36,633 nucleotides of DNA from Schleiferilactobacillus harbinensis DSM 16991 (GTDB lineage: Bacteria > Bacillota > Bacilli > Lactobacillales > Lactobacillaceae), in NCBI RefSeq assembly GCF_000425885.1, contig NZ_AUEH01000031.1, positions 1-36,633 of the forward strand, given 5' to 3'. Positions 19,025 to 27,769 of this stretch are shown here, piece after piece (positions within the stretch are counted from its first letter, which is position 1; each line of letters begins with the position of its first letter). Under the pieces are notes generated by a model. The model was not told the DNA's origin and made no database searches. It saw only the letters and a program-made list of their open reading frames with translations. The position numbers and the translations under genes are program-made.

Positions 19025-20293
19025 ATGGGCTCATTAGTTACAGGTATCTTACTCATCGTCACCTTCATCGGCTTCGTTTACTACGCCATGAAAGGCGGCA
19101 ACCTGACCGTCGGTTTCTTCGTGATGGCCTTGGCCTGGACCATCATTGGCTTAACGCCAGTGAATGTGGCGGTTAAAGAGATCTTTACGGATCCCGTGTT
19201 GAATTATGGGAAAACAGCACTTTATATTATCTTAGGTTCCTGGTTTGGCCGGGTCTTGGTCGATACTGGTATTGCTGGCAGTATCAGTCGGCGGACGCAA
19301 GCCGTCGGGACAAAAGCCCCGGTGCTGGCCACGATCCTGATTGCGCTGATCACGGCGTTGATCTTCTCCAGTGCGTACGGGGTCGGTTCAGCCATTGCCG
19401 TTGGGGTCATTCTTTTCCCCATCATGTTCTCCATGGGCGTGCCCCGGCGGGTAGCCGTTTCGGTCTTCACCCTGTCGATCGGGGCCGCAATGTATATCAA
19501 CCCGGTATTGTTCAACCAGTTCACGGTGTTCTTTAAAGGCGTGAAGTGGGGCGACCACTACCTGCGTTTCGGTTTTGTTGCGGCCGGTATTCAAATGCTC
19601 GTGGTGCTGGTCATGATTTTGTTCTACACCCGAAAGATCCGCAACGGCAAACCGGAAATGGTAGCCGAAGAAGAGGGCGAAGTCAAAGAAGTCCACTGGA
19701 TCACCTATATTTTACCGGTCGTGCCAGTGGCCATGAGTATCTTCTTCAAATGGGACGCTGTTCCCGCCTTACTGTTAGCAACTTTATTGGCTTTCTTAAT
19801 GACTGGCAATATGAAGAGCTACAAAGGCTTCGTCAAGATGATGAACGATACGGCCAAAACGGCCATTGGCGATATCGCTGGTTTGCTGATCATGCTGCTG
19901 GTGCTGACGATGTTCCAGCAGGCCGCAGTGCATACCATGAGCCAGTTCACTGGTATTTTTAAGGCAATTATCCCGAATAATCGGTTCCTACTCGTGATCA
20001 TCATGATGATCATTGCCCCGTTATCCTACTTCCGCGGTCCCTTAATGCTGTATGGCGCGGGTGCTGCAACGGCTGCCATTTTCACTGCCACTGGTCTTTT
20101 CCCGCCGTATTTCCTCTACGGTTTGCTGGTCGTACCGACCATGATGGCCGTCTCCGCGGACATCACTCAGTCTTGGAACCTCTGGTCTGTGGAATACGCT
20201 AAACTGGATACGAAGACGTTCCTGCTCACTGGGTTACCATGGGCGTGGATTGCTACGGCATTGAATCTGGTCGCCGCGTACGTTCTGTTGTAA
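19025..20293 (+). CDS. Permease of the ion transporter superfamily (GntP/CitMHS-like), probable sugar-acid importer
   Basis: A 422-residue membrane protein with about 11-12 helices in two halves around a charged cytoplasmic loop (about 205-225, rich in Glu/Lys). The hydrophobic re-entrant region containing SSAYGVGSAIAVG and the second-half region SYFRGPLMLYGAGAA are consistent with the GntP/citrate family fold of proton- or sodium-coupled organic-acid symporters. GGGAGG lies about 11 bases before the ATG. Placed with KDG kinase and KDPG aldolase, it probably imports a hexonate, hexuronate or related acid. The substrate and exact family are inferred, not proven. Confidence 0.75.
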   Translation: MGSLVTGILLIVTFIGFVYYAMKGGNLTVGFFVMALAWTIIGLTPVNVAVKEIFTDPVLNYGKTALYIILGSWFGRVLVDTGIAGSISRRTQAVGTKAPVLATILIALITALIFSSAYGVGSAIAVGVILFPIMFSMGVPRRVAVSVFTLSIGAAMYINPVLFNQFTVFFKGVKWGDHYLRFGFVAAGIQMLVVLVMILFYTRKIRNGKPEMVAEEEGEVKEVHWITYILPVVPVAMSIFFKWDAVPALLLATLLAFLMTGNMKSYKGFVKMMNDTAKTAIGDIAGLLIMLLVLTMFQQAAVHTMSQFTGIFKAIIPNNRFLLVIIMMIIAPLSYFRGPLMLYGAGAATAAIFTATGLFPPYFLYGLLVVPTMMAVSADITQSWNLWSVEYAKLDTKTFLLTGLPWAWIATALNLVAAYVLL

Positions 20294-20335
20294 ACTCTTT
20301 CATAGGATGTCAAACCAATTAGGAGGTCATTTTTC

Positions 20336-21292
20336 ATGTCAGAATTCTTAACCATCGGGGAACCGATCGCATTGTTTGCTTCTGAGGACGTGGACAAGTC
20401 CCTGAAGGACGCTGTCCATTTCCACAAGTTCTTAGCCGGTGCTGAAGTTAACGTCGCCGTTGGCGTTTCCCGGTTAGGCCACTCCGCCCAATACATCACC
20501 CGGGTCGGGGAAGATCCGTTTGGTGATTTCATCAAGGACCAATTGGCGGAAAATCATATTGGCACTGATTATGTATCTTCAACCCCGGATTACTGGACGG
20601 CGTTTCAGCTAAAGGACCGGGTCTCCCACGGTGATCCCAGCATCTTCTACTTCCGGCGCGGTTCTGCCGCTGCCCACTTCGAGAAGAGTACGCTGGACAA
20701 GATCGACTTTAGCGGCGTTAAGTTTGCACACTTGTCCGGTATTTTCCCGGCCATTTCGGACCAAGCCCTGGATGCCTTCAAGTACTTGATCCAACTGCTC
20801 CACGAACACAATATTCGCACGACCTTCGATCCCAATCTGCGGCCGCAGTTGTGGTCCAGCCAAGAAAAGATGGCCAGCACGTTGAATGAGCTGGCCAAAG
20901 AGGCGGAAATCATTCTGCCTGGCGACAATGAAGGGAAGATCCTGGTCGGCAGCGACGATCCCAAGACGATCGCTGATTTCTATCTGAATCAAAGCGACCG
21001 GACCAAGACGGTGGTCGTGAAGACCGGCGCCAAGGGGGCGTATGTTCAGACCAAGGATGGCGAAAGCTATACCGTACCGGGCTTCAAGGTCGACAAGGTG
21101 GTTGATACGGTCGGCGCTGGCGATGGGTTTGCATTAGGCTTAGTGACGGCCTTGATGGAGGGCAAGTCTCTGCGTGATGCTGTGGTTCGGGCTAACGCAG
21201 TCGGCGCCTTCGCCGTCCAGGCTCCTGGCGACAACGACGGGTACCCGACACCGGAGAAGCTTGAAGCTTTCTTGAAAGCGAACCCGCGGTAA
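20336..21292 (+). CDS. kdgK: 2-keto-3-deoxygluconate kinase (PfkB family)
   Basis: A 318-residue PfkB-family kinase that phosphorylates KDG to KDPG with ATP. Substrate-side features are GAEVNVAVGVSRLG (35-48) and YFRRGSAAAHF (105-115), the latter typical of KDG kinases. FDPNLRPQLW lies at 164-173 and the catalytic signature GAGDGF at 260-265 with base Asp263. AGGAGG lies 11 bases before the ATG. KDPG aldolase lies downstream in the same operon, completing the lower Entner-Doudoroff path. A relaxed specificity for KDGal is possible. A hairpin with T tract follows the gene. Confidence 0.88.
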   Translation: MSEFLTIGEPIALFASEDVDKSLKDAVHFHKFLAGAEVNVAVGVSRLGHSAQYITRVGEDPFGDFIKDQLAENHIGTDYVSSTPDYWTAFQLKDRVSHGDPSIFYFRRGSAAAHFEKSTLDKIDFSGVKFAHLSGIFPAISDQALDAFKYLIQLLHEHNIRTTFDPNLRPQLWSSQEKMASTLNELAKEAEIILPGDNEGKILVGSDDPKTIADFYLNQSDRTKTVVVKTGAKGAYVQTKDGESYTVPGFKVDKVVDTVGAGDGFALGLVTALMEGKSLRDAVVRANAVGAFAVQAPGDNDGYPTPEKLEAFLKANPR

Positions 21293-21305
21293 ACAGATAC
21301 GCAAG

Positions 21306-21342
21306 AATACGTGCTATGATTCTGATGGCACGTATTTTGCTT
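21306..21342 (+). terminator. Internal terminator or attenuator after kdgK
   Basis: AATACGTGC (21306-21314) pairs perfectly with GCACGTATT (21328-21336) around a 13-base loop, followed by T-rich sequence. It lies between kdgK and the hexulose-phosphate synthase gene, so it may cut expression of the downstream three genes or mark the end of one transcript. Confidence 0.6.
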
Positions 21343-21372
21343 TTCAGTAGAATGTGAGGAAAGGTGGCAGTT

Positions 21373-21999
21373 ATGCAATTACAAGTGGCAATTGATCGCT
21401 TGACACTAACCGACGCAACCGCGCTGGCGAAACAACTTGATGGTAAAACAGACATCATTGAAATGGGCACGTCCCTGGTGAAAAACTACGGCTACCAAGG
21501 TATCGTGGCGATGCGGACGGCCATTCAGCACAGTCAGTTGCTGGTGGATTTAAAAACCATTGACGAAGGCGCTTATGAATTCCACCAGGGCTTCAAGGCC
21601 GGCGCGGATATTCTGACCGTCATGGGCGCAGCGTCCGAAGCGACCCTGGCGGCGGTCTACGCGGTCACCCAGGAAACGGGCAAGACCATGATGATCGACT
21701 TGATGGAAACGTCTATTGAGAAGCAGCGGCAGATTGCCGGGTTCCCCCAGGCCATTTATTGTCTGCACCACAGTACAGATCGGCAGGATAAAATGGCGCC
21801 GGACAGCACAGTGGCTGCTTTCCATGAACAGTTCCCGGACTTGGCCCACTTAGCGATTGCCGGCGGAATCGATCAGACTGGTGCCGCCGCCCTGGCCGCC
21901 CAGAAGCTGACGGACATTGTGATTGTGGGATCGGCGATTACCAAATCCGCGGATCCTGTTGCTGCTGCAGAAGAAATGATGGAGGTCGTGCATAAATGA
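21373..21999 (+). CDS. hxlA: 3-hexulose-6-phosphate synthase (HPS family)
   Basis: A 208-residue orotidine-decarboxylase-suprafamily barrel. It joins ribulose 5-phosphate and formaldehyde to D-arabino-3-hexulose 6-phosphate, or works in reverse. It begins MQLQVAIDRLTL; DIIEMGTSLVKNYG and DLKTIDEG are present, the latter matching HPS-type DLKTMD rather than the AKIAD pattern of UlaD-type 3-keto-L-gulonate-6-phosphate decarboxylases. The barrel ends with IAGGID and VGSAIT. I chose ATG 21373, since AGG lies 8 bases upstream and the GTG at 21364 is too close to GAGGA. It overlaps the next gene by four bases (ATGA). Confidence 0.85.
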   Translation: MQLQVAIDRLTLTDATALAKQLDGKTDIIEMGTSLVKNYGYQGIVAMRTAIQHSQLLVDLKTIDEGAYEFHQGFKAGADILTVMGAASEATLAAVYAVTQETGKTMMIDLMETSIEKQRQIAGFPQAIYCLHHSTDRQDKMAPDSTVAAFHEQFPDLAHLAIAGGIDQTGAAALAAQKLTDIVIVGSAITKSADPVAAAEEMMEVVHK

Positions 22000-22541
22000 C
22001 AACTGTTTTACCGGATATTATGAAAGAAATCAACACGGTCATGGCTTTAGTGGATGAAAAACAACTGGACCAAGCCATGCCGTACCTTACGAAAGATAAA
22101 CGTATCTTTGTGATTGGGGCCGGCCGCTCCGGTTTCCAAGCCAAGGGCTTTGCCATGCGGCTGATGCACATCGGTTACACGGATTACGTGATGGGTGAAA
22201 CCATTACGCCGTCGATTCAAAAGGGCGATACCTGGGTCGCCATTTCCGGCTCCGGTACCACCAAAGGTATCGTTGCCGACACAGAGGCTGCTAAGAAATT
22301 GGGCTTGCAGATCGTCGCGTTCACCAGCAACCCAGAGTCGCCATTGGCCAAATTAGCCGACGCCGTTGTGGTGGTGCCTGGTGCAACCAAGACCGGCAGC
22401 GGAGTTAAGTCGATTCAGTTGTTGTCGACACTGTTCGATCAAACCGTGCATATCACTCTGGATGCACTCTGCTTGAAGTTGGCGAAACGTGATGACACCA
22501 GCAACGCGGATGCGCTTCACGAGCACGTTAATGTGGAGTAG
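21996..22541 (+). CDS. hxlB: 6-phospho-3-hexuloisomerase (PHI, SIS domain)
   Basis: A 181-residue SIS-domain isomerase interconverting 3-hexulose 6-phosphate and fructose 6-phosphate. The sugar-phosphate site is seen in GAGRSGFQAKGFAMRL (about 42-57) and SGSGTTKG (about 84-91), with GSGVKSIQLLS near 130. Length matches the family (175-190). The start overlaps the HPS stop (ATGA), implying translational coupling, as is usual for the HPS-PHI pair. With HPS it forms the fructose-6-phosphate to ribulose-5-phosphate module. Confidence 0.88.
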   Translation: MTTVLPDIMKEINTVMALVDEKQLDQAMPYLTKDKRIFVIGAGRSGFQAKGFAMRLMHIGYTDYVMGETITPSIQKGDTWVAISGSGTTKGIVADTEAAKKLGLQIVAFTSNPESPLAKLADAVVVVPGATKTGSGVKSIQLLSTLFDQTVHITLDALCLKLAKRDDTSNADALHEHVNVE

Positions 22542-22600
22542 AATAAGTATCGAAAGAATTAATATATCAGTTTTCCTAAAGAAAAGGAGACTCACTCTTC

Positions 22601-23245
22601 ATGCAAAAAGTTGATCGTCTGTTGCGCCTGCAAAAGGCAGGTATCGTCGCTGTCGTTCGGGGCAACAGCCCAGAGGAAGCCGAAAAGACCGCCGATGCGG
22701 TGATCGCCGGCGGCGTTACGGCCATTGAATTGACTTTCACCGTGCCCCATGCGGACAAGGTCATCGAGCATTTGACCGAAAAATATGCCAATGATGATGC
22801 TGTCGTGATCGGTGCTGGCACCGTCTTGGATCCCGCCACTGCTCGGGTGGCGATGATCGCCGGTGCTGAGTTCATCGTCAGCCCCAGCTTCAACGCTGAA
22901 ACGGCAAAGATGTGCAACCTGTATGCGACGCCTTATACGCCGGGCTGCATGACGCCGACTGAGATGCAGAGCGCGTTGGAAGCCGGCGTGGACTTGGTGA
23001 AGCTGTTCCCTGGTGCAGTGATGAAGCCGGCCATGGTCAGTGCCGTCCTAGCACCGTTCCCGTACCTGAGCATTATGCCCACCGGCGGCGTCAACGTCGA
23101 GAATATGGCCGAGTGGTTCAAGGCTGGCGTTACCCTGGTTGGTGCTGGCAGCAACCTGACTGCTGGCGCCAAGACTGGCGATTATGCTGCCGTCACGGTC
23201 CAGGCCAAGAAGTACCAAGCCAAGTTAGCTGAAATTCGCGGTTAA
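22601..23245 (+). CDS. kdgA: KDPG aldolase (2-keto-3-deoxy-6-phosphogluconate aldolase)
   Basis: A 214-residue class I aldolase cleaving KDPG to pyruvate and glyceraldehyde 3-phosphate. The Schiff-base lysine is Lys134 in DLVKLFPGAV, the catalytic Glu is Glu43 in AIELTF, and GAGTVLD and MPTGGVN form the phosphate and substrate loops. Length is typical (205-215). AAAGGAGA lies about 11 bases before the ATG. The 59-base gap after PHI is AT-rich and could hold a secondary promoter. A strong terminator follows. Confidence 0.93.
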   Translation: MQKVDRLLRLQKAGIVAVVRGNSPEEAEKTADAVIAGGVTAIELTFTVPHADKVIEHLTEKYANDDAVVIGAGTVLDPATARVAMIAGAEFIVSPSFNAETAKMCNLYATPYTPGCMTPTEMQSALEAGVDLVKLFPGAVMKPAMVSAVLAPFPYLSIMPTGGVNVENMAEWFKAGVTLVGAGSNLTAGAKTGDYAAVTVQAKKYQAKLAEIRG

Positions 23246-23263
23246 TCTGATTTTTCTAAAGAG

Positions 23264-23298
23264 CAGACGCTACTCATCACGAGTGGGGTCTGTTTTTT
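23264..23298 (+). terminator. Terminator of the KDG/hexulose operon
   Basis: A 12-base stem (CAGACGCTACTC against GAGTGGGGTCTG, one mismatch and one wobble) around ATCAC is followed by six T's. Its DNA overlaps the last codons of the convergent MFS gene. Confidence 0.85.
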
Positions 23299-24517
23299 CT
23301 TCGGTCTGGGGTTGGCGAATTTCCTGCGTACTGAAATTGACCCAGACCAAGTTGACGAGGACGAGCAGACTCGTGCTGAGGAAGACGGCGGAGTAACTGA
23401 ATGCCCCGGAGATGGTGGAGCCAATCAACGGACCCGCCACATTCCCCGTCGCCTGAAAAGATTGATTATAACTGAAAATTCGGCCGGCTGCGTAGTGCGG
23501 ACTGTATTTGGCCAGCAGCGTCTGGACCTGGGGAATCAGTGCCGCATCGGCGATACCGACGAGGAAGCGGAGAAAGCCCAGCTGCCAGACATTGGTTACA
23601 AACGCTTGGGGAATATAGACCAGCACAGCAAAGGCCAAGCCAATCAGCAAAATTTTCTCCGTCCCGATCCGGTCGCCCAACCGGCCAAAACGCGGGGCCA
23701 CGAGTAAGGTCGCTACCCCGGGCAGGGAGGCAATGATGCCCGAAATGAAGGCGATGCCGCCGTGGCCGCCCATCAGTTGGCGGACGTACAGACTGAGAAT
23801 CGGGCTGATAGAGTTATTCGACGCTTGAATGAACATCGTCGTGACAAACATGCCGATGATCACATGGGGATACTTCAATTCATGGAAGACCCGCTTCATC
23901 GGCACGGCGTCCGCCCGTTTGATCGGGGTGAAGTGCTCGTGGACCATGAATAAGCTGAGGAAGAAAACGAGCAGCAGCAATCCGCCCGTGACAAAGAACG
24001 TGACCCGATAGCCCACCACTTCTGCAATGGCGCCGCCCACCAGCGGACCGAGCAAGGTGCCAGAGACGTTCCCTGTGGTGAGGGTGCCCAGCGCCTGACC
24101 GGACTGTTCCCGCGGGGCCGTGGTGGCGATCAAGGCGTTGGCGTTAGAAATATATCCCGCAAAGACACCCTGCAGCAGGCGCAGCAGCACCAGCTGGTAG
24201 ACATTGGTCACCAGACCCATACAGGCGATGACGATGGCCATCCCTAAACTGGCCCGGAGCAGCATCAATTTCCGGCCGCGTTCATCGGCCAGCCGGCCCC
24301 AAATTGGGGAGACGACCGCCGTGACTAAAAAAGTCGCCGCAAAAGTCAAACCGCTCCAAAAGCTGAGTTCAGTCCGGTTAAAGTCCCCCAGTGTATCGAT
24401 GTAGAGGGACATAAAGGGCATGATCAAAGAAAATCCGATCCCCGCCATGAAATTGCCGAACCAGAGGACCCGGAGATTGCGTTGCCATTCCGGTAGTTTG
24501 CCGCGCCGTTTTGCCAT
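23270..24517 (-). CDS. MFS multidrug efflux transporter
   Basis: A 415-residue major facilitator with 12 predicted helices in two sixes. Motif A is GRLADERGRK (about 74-83) after helix 2, and the antiporter motif C-like region GTLLGPLVGG lies in helix 5. A second motif A-like GRLGDRIGTEK starts the second half. These features fit the drug:proton antiporter (DHA1) group, near PmrA/NorA-type pumps; substrates are unknown. GAAGGGA lies about 10 bases before the ATG. The 3' end overlaps the terminator of the convergent kdgA operon. Confidence 0.88.
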   Translation of the reverse strand: MAKRRGKLPEWQRNLRVLWFGNFMAGIGFSLIMPFMSLYIDTLGDFNRTELSFWSGLTFAATFLVTAVVSPIWGRLADERGRKLMLLRASLGMAIVIACMGLVTNVYQLVLLRLLQGVFAGYISNANALIATTAPREQSGQALGTLTTGNVSGTLLGPLVGGAIAEVVGYRVTFFVTGGLLLLVFFLSLFMVHEHFTPIKRADAVPMKRVFHELKYPHVIIGMFVTTMFIQASNNSISPILSLYVRQLMGGHGGIAFISGIIASLPGVATLLVAPRFGRLGDRIGTEKILLIGLAFAVLVYIPQAFVTNVWQLGFLRFLVGIADAALIPQVQTLLAKYSPHYAAGRIFSYNQSFQATGNVAGPLIGSTISGAFSYSAVFLSTSLLVLVNLVWVNFSTQEIRQPQTEEKTDPTRDE

Positions 24518-24601
24518 GTCTGTCGAATCCCTTCGTGAATGTATTACTATTCAGTTTAGCATAACGACGCGACGGCTTAGGGCAGGCAGTACCTTTTCCG
24601 G

Positions 24602-27423
24602 TCACAGACCGTCCGTGACGGTCCAAGTAATTGTTGTTTGATACGTATCCGGCGTGATGGTCTGGGCAGGCAGGTTGAGCTGAATCTTTGCAGGAGCCCA
24701 ATTCAAACTAGCCGATCCATAGACGTTTGATTGGCCCAAGGTAAGGGTTTCGCTGGCATTATCGGTTAAGGCCAGCACGCCCCCAGCGGTCGTCACATTC
24801 TGAGCAGTACCGGTATCGGCAGCTGCGAAAACAAGCTGCGCGCCGGTGATCACAGCCTGGGTGGTGCGACCGGTCAAAGGCCCATTGGCCGCCACACTGA
24901 CCTGCCAGGGACCAGAGGCAGCCGGCAGCCCAACACTTGGCCGATGATCAGTTAAAGTGGTTTGAACATTGCCCAGCGTCGGCAAACTCAGATCGTGGCT
25001 GGCCGCGCTGGCTGGATGCCGGCCAAAATCCAGATCTGTCGTGGTGAGGGAAAAGTAATGGTCACTGATTGGCCGATAGATGTACGCAATTTGTTGCGGT
25101 GCCAGCGCGCTGGTACCGGTCGTCGGTACCTGATAATAGAAAGTCGTTGGCGTATCCTGCGCGCTATGCCAAGTACTGCTGGTACCGCTGCCGGTGTATT
25201 CGTAATAGCCCAGATATTGATAGCCAACGGGCGCAGTAGGCTGGGGCGCGTTAGCGATGGCATTGCCCAGCAAGCCAGTTAATGTCCCTGGTGCAGTACC
25301 CGCGATGTCAGTCGTTGGATGGCCAGCCAGAATTGGATCCATGGTGGTGATTTGGGGATTTGTATCCGCGCTGGTGACATCCCAATAATGGAAAACGGCA
25401 CTGGCTGCCGGTTGGGCACTGCCAAATTGCGGCACAAAGTTACCGGAGTCGATGTCCTTGGTCGTGTTGATGCTAAAGTTAGGCGGAGACGTCACTACTG
25501 AATTTGCTTTGGGCGCATCGAGGGTCGTGGGCACATAGAAGTAGGAACCATCGGTCCGGGCACCGGCGGCATTGATCACGTCAGGCGACTGATCGTATAG
25601 ATAGCCATGCAAGGCCAACCGCATGCCGGTGCCAGCTGGCAGCTGGTCCGGATAAAGCGTGGCTGGCAGTTGACCGCTGTAAGTCAGGGCAAATGTGACA
25701 GTCCCTGTTGTGCCGCGTGCAATATCAGCAAATTGTACTGTCAACTGCTGACCGGTCTGGGTAACGCCAGGTCCGGCCGTTGCTTGCAGGAGTTGGGGCA
25801 GGGTGATCAGCGCGGTGGGTTTGATCCAATCCGCCGGGCCAATACTGGGATTGGCTAATTGCGTGGTGACATACACCGTACTTTTTGGTTGTACAGTGTA
25901 AGGCCCGCTGGTGCCGGCAGAGGTTGAAGTCCCACTGAAGCTTAATTTGGGGAGGGGAATATCGAACTTTGCGCTGGGACTCGCGTCGCTGGTGGATGCC
26001 GTCCGGCGGTACACGTAAGTAACGATCGTTAACGACTTGTAAGTTGCCGGATTGATGTCGAAATACCATTGATTGCCATCACTGCCGTAAGCATTGGCGT
26101 TAATGCGGCTGGTGACTTGCTGCCCGGCGGTATCATAGTGAGTCAATAAGAGATGGGATAAGACCCCCGTGAAATAATTGTTGTCCTTGGTGGGGGCCAT
26201 ACGGATCGGTGCTTTGGTCCGGTAGCTGCCCGATTGCGTGATGGTGGTGGGCAGAGCCAGCGAGGTACCATTCGTGGTCGCTTGGCGAACAACTAATGAG
26301 GGACTTTCGGGGGTGAAATAACCGCTTAACTTTTGGATGCTTTGCTCTGCCCAATAAGAACCGGTGGAACCCAGAATGGTGAACGCATAATAGTGTTTCT
26401 GGTTGATCAGGTTAATCTCCGCGCTCGTTAATGTCCTGGACCAAGTCATCGTACGTGTTGAGTTGTCAGGATCGGCGAGAATGATCGTCAACCGGTGCGT
26501 CGCTGCGGTATACATGATTTGCATGTTCTGCCACGCGCCGCCAAGGAGATTAACCGCATTGCCAGTCTGACCGGTTAATGGCGTCTGATCGGGTTGACCG
26601 TTTTGATTGGCATCAGCGGCGGTGGCGCTCATATAACCGGTCGCATCGGTTTGGGTAAATATACCGAAGGGACCCCATTGCGTCCCGGAAGGGAAAGCGA
26701 GTGCACTGATTTTCCGGCCATCAATCAGATCATCCCGCGTCGTATAAGCATCGACGGCTGCTTGCGGGGTGTGTTTCGGATCGCCATAAAACGTTCCAGC
26801 CATTGGTCCCTTGGGATAGCCTGGATTCGGCCAGGAATCAATTTTAAAGCCAAAGGCGTTCATAAAATCAGCGGTGCCCAAATTCCGCCACTCAAACCGA
26901 TGGAGTGAATTTCCTGGGCTATTCCCTGTGTGCTGCCCATGGCTTTCACCTCATCCGCAGTGTAGGTGGGGTGCAGCGCAAATCCTACCCCGTCAGCAAT
27001 TAGCGACGCGTTAGAATCTTTCTTCAGCCGCACTTGCCAGGAAAAGGAAAAATCGTGCTGCATATCAATGCGCATATTCAGCGTCACTGCCCCAAGTTCA
27101 AAGCCGTGATTATCGGTTAATTGGATTTGACTCCAATGGCCGGCACCATCTGTACTGATCTCCGTGTGTCCATGGGGACTGAAGAAATCTTGGGTTTGAT
27201 CATTGCCGATGTAAACCCGATTAGGGTCAGCCGGATCAGCGGCTAATAAGCGTTGAACGAGTTGGTTGGTCTGGGCCAATTGTGCTGCGCCAGGCGAAAT
27301 TGTCGCCGCGGCGGCAATCTTAACGCCCAATAGTGCTACTACAAAGAGCAGACCAATAGCGATTAAATAACGTAAAAACACCAAAAAACGATTGCTTCGA
27401 ATCCAAGTGCACCCATGCTTCAT
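24602..27423 (-). pseudogene. Frameshifted WxL-domain surface protein with L-type lectin domain
   Basis: Two overlapping minus-strand frames are parts of one gene. The upstream part (ATG 27423, with GGGGGG upstream) encodes a signal peptide with hydrophobic core and a cleavage near AAAA, then half of an L-type lectin-like domain (DGVGFALHP). It is thrown out of frame after SIGLSGG near 26882-26888. The downstream frame resumes with LGTADFMNAFGFKIDSW, the expected continuation of the same lectin fold. Restoring one base (probably an A in GGAATTTGG) rejoins them into about 930 residues. Middle domains are beta-rich with a MucBP-like piece. The C-terminus is a WxL wall-binding domain: GPWQVSV carries the first motif, and ITWTVTDGL at the end the second. 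Either a recent inactivation or a sequencing error in a short A run. Confidence 0.85.
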
Positions 27424-27769
27424 AAACCAATCCCCCCATGTATATCCATGACTGTTGAGCTGGCGAATTCGTTTGACTCCCACGACAAAGAATTCATTGA
27501 TTTATGCCGGCTTAACATACCAATCAGCTCTACGTGACAATCTTAACATTTTCTCGATAGGCTGGGTAGAAGTGTGCTTGGGGTATATCAGAAGGAAGAA
27601 AGTGGGAGGGTACGCACAATTGGGGAGACAGGCGATATTTTCCATTTGTGAAACGTAATACTGATATACAACTATTTTTATCGATAATAATTGAAACCAC
27701 GTTTCTTACATGCTATGCTGAAATCGATTACAGATACGCAATTATTCAACGCTTTTGGAGGCGAAAATC
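27424..27769. other. Divergent intergenic region between WxL protein and lipoprotein esterase
   Basis: 346 bases without a supported gene. It holds a candidate minus-strand promoter for the WxL gene (TTGTCA at 27540-27535 and extended -10 TGGTATGTT ending at 27514, with a short 15-base spacer) and a good plus-strand promoter at 27691-27719. A 67-codon plus-strand frame at 27455-27658 lacks a ribosome site and is not called. Confidence 0.5.
27691..27719 (+). promoter_or_regulatory. Promoter of esterase-PTS operon with overlapping operator dyad
   Basis: TTGAAA (27691-27696), a 17-base spacer, then TATGCT (27714-27719). The dyad GAAACCACGTTTC (27693-27705, five-base perfect arms) overlaps the -35 and is a candidate operator for an unlinked regulator. 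Confidence 0.65.

Noticed and set aside
21373-21999. UlaD-type 3-keto-L-gulonate-6-phosphate decarboxylase
   Set aside because: The DLKTIDEG motif and coupling to a PHI gene favour HPS, though close relationship means it is not fully excluded.
22555-22590. Operator-like inverted repeat TTTTC...GAAAA before kdgA
   Set aside because: It lacks the CG-centred AGGAAACC half-sites and is short enough to be chance in AT-rich leader sequence.
27455-27658. 67-codon plus-strand frame in the WxL/esterase intergenic region
   Set aside because: No ribosome site, no family resemblance, and it overlaps the 5' end and promoter of the WxL gene.
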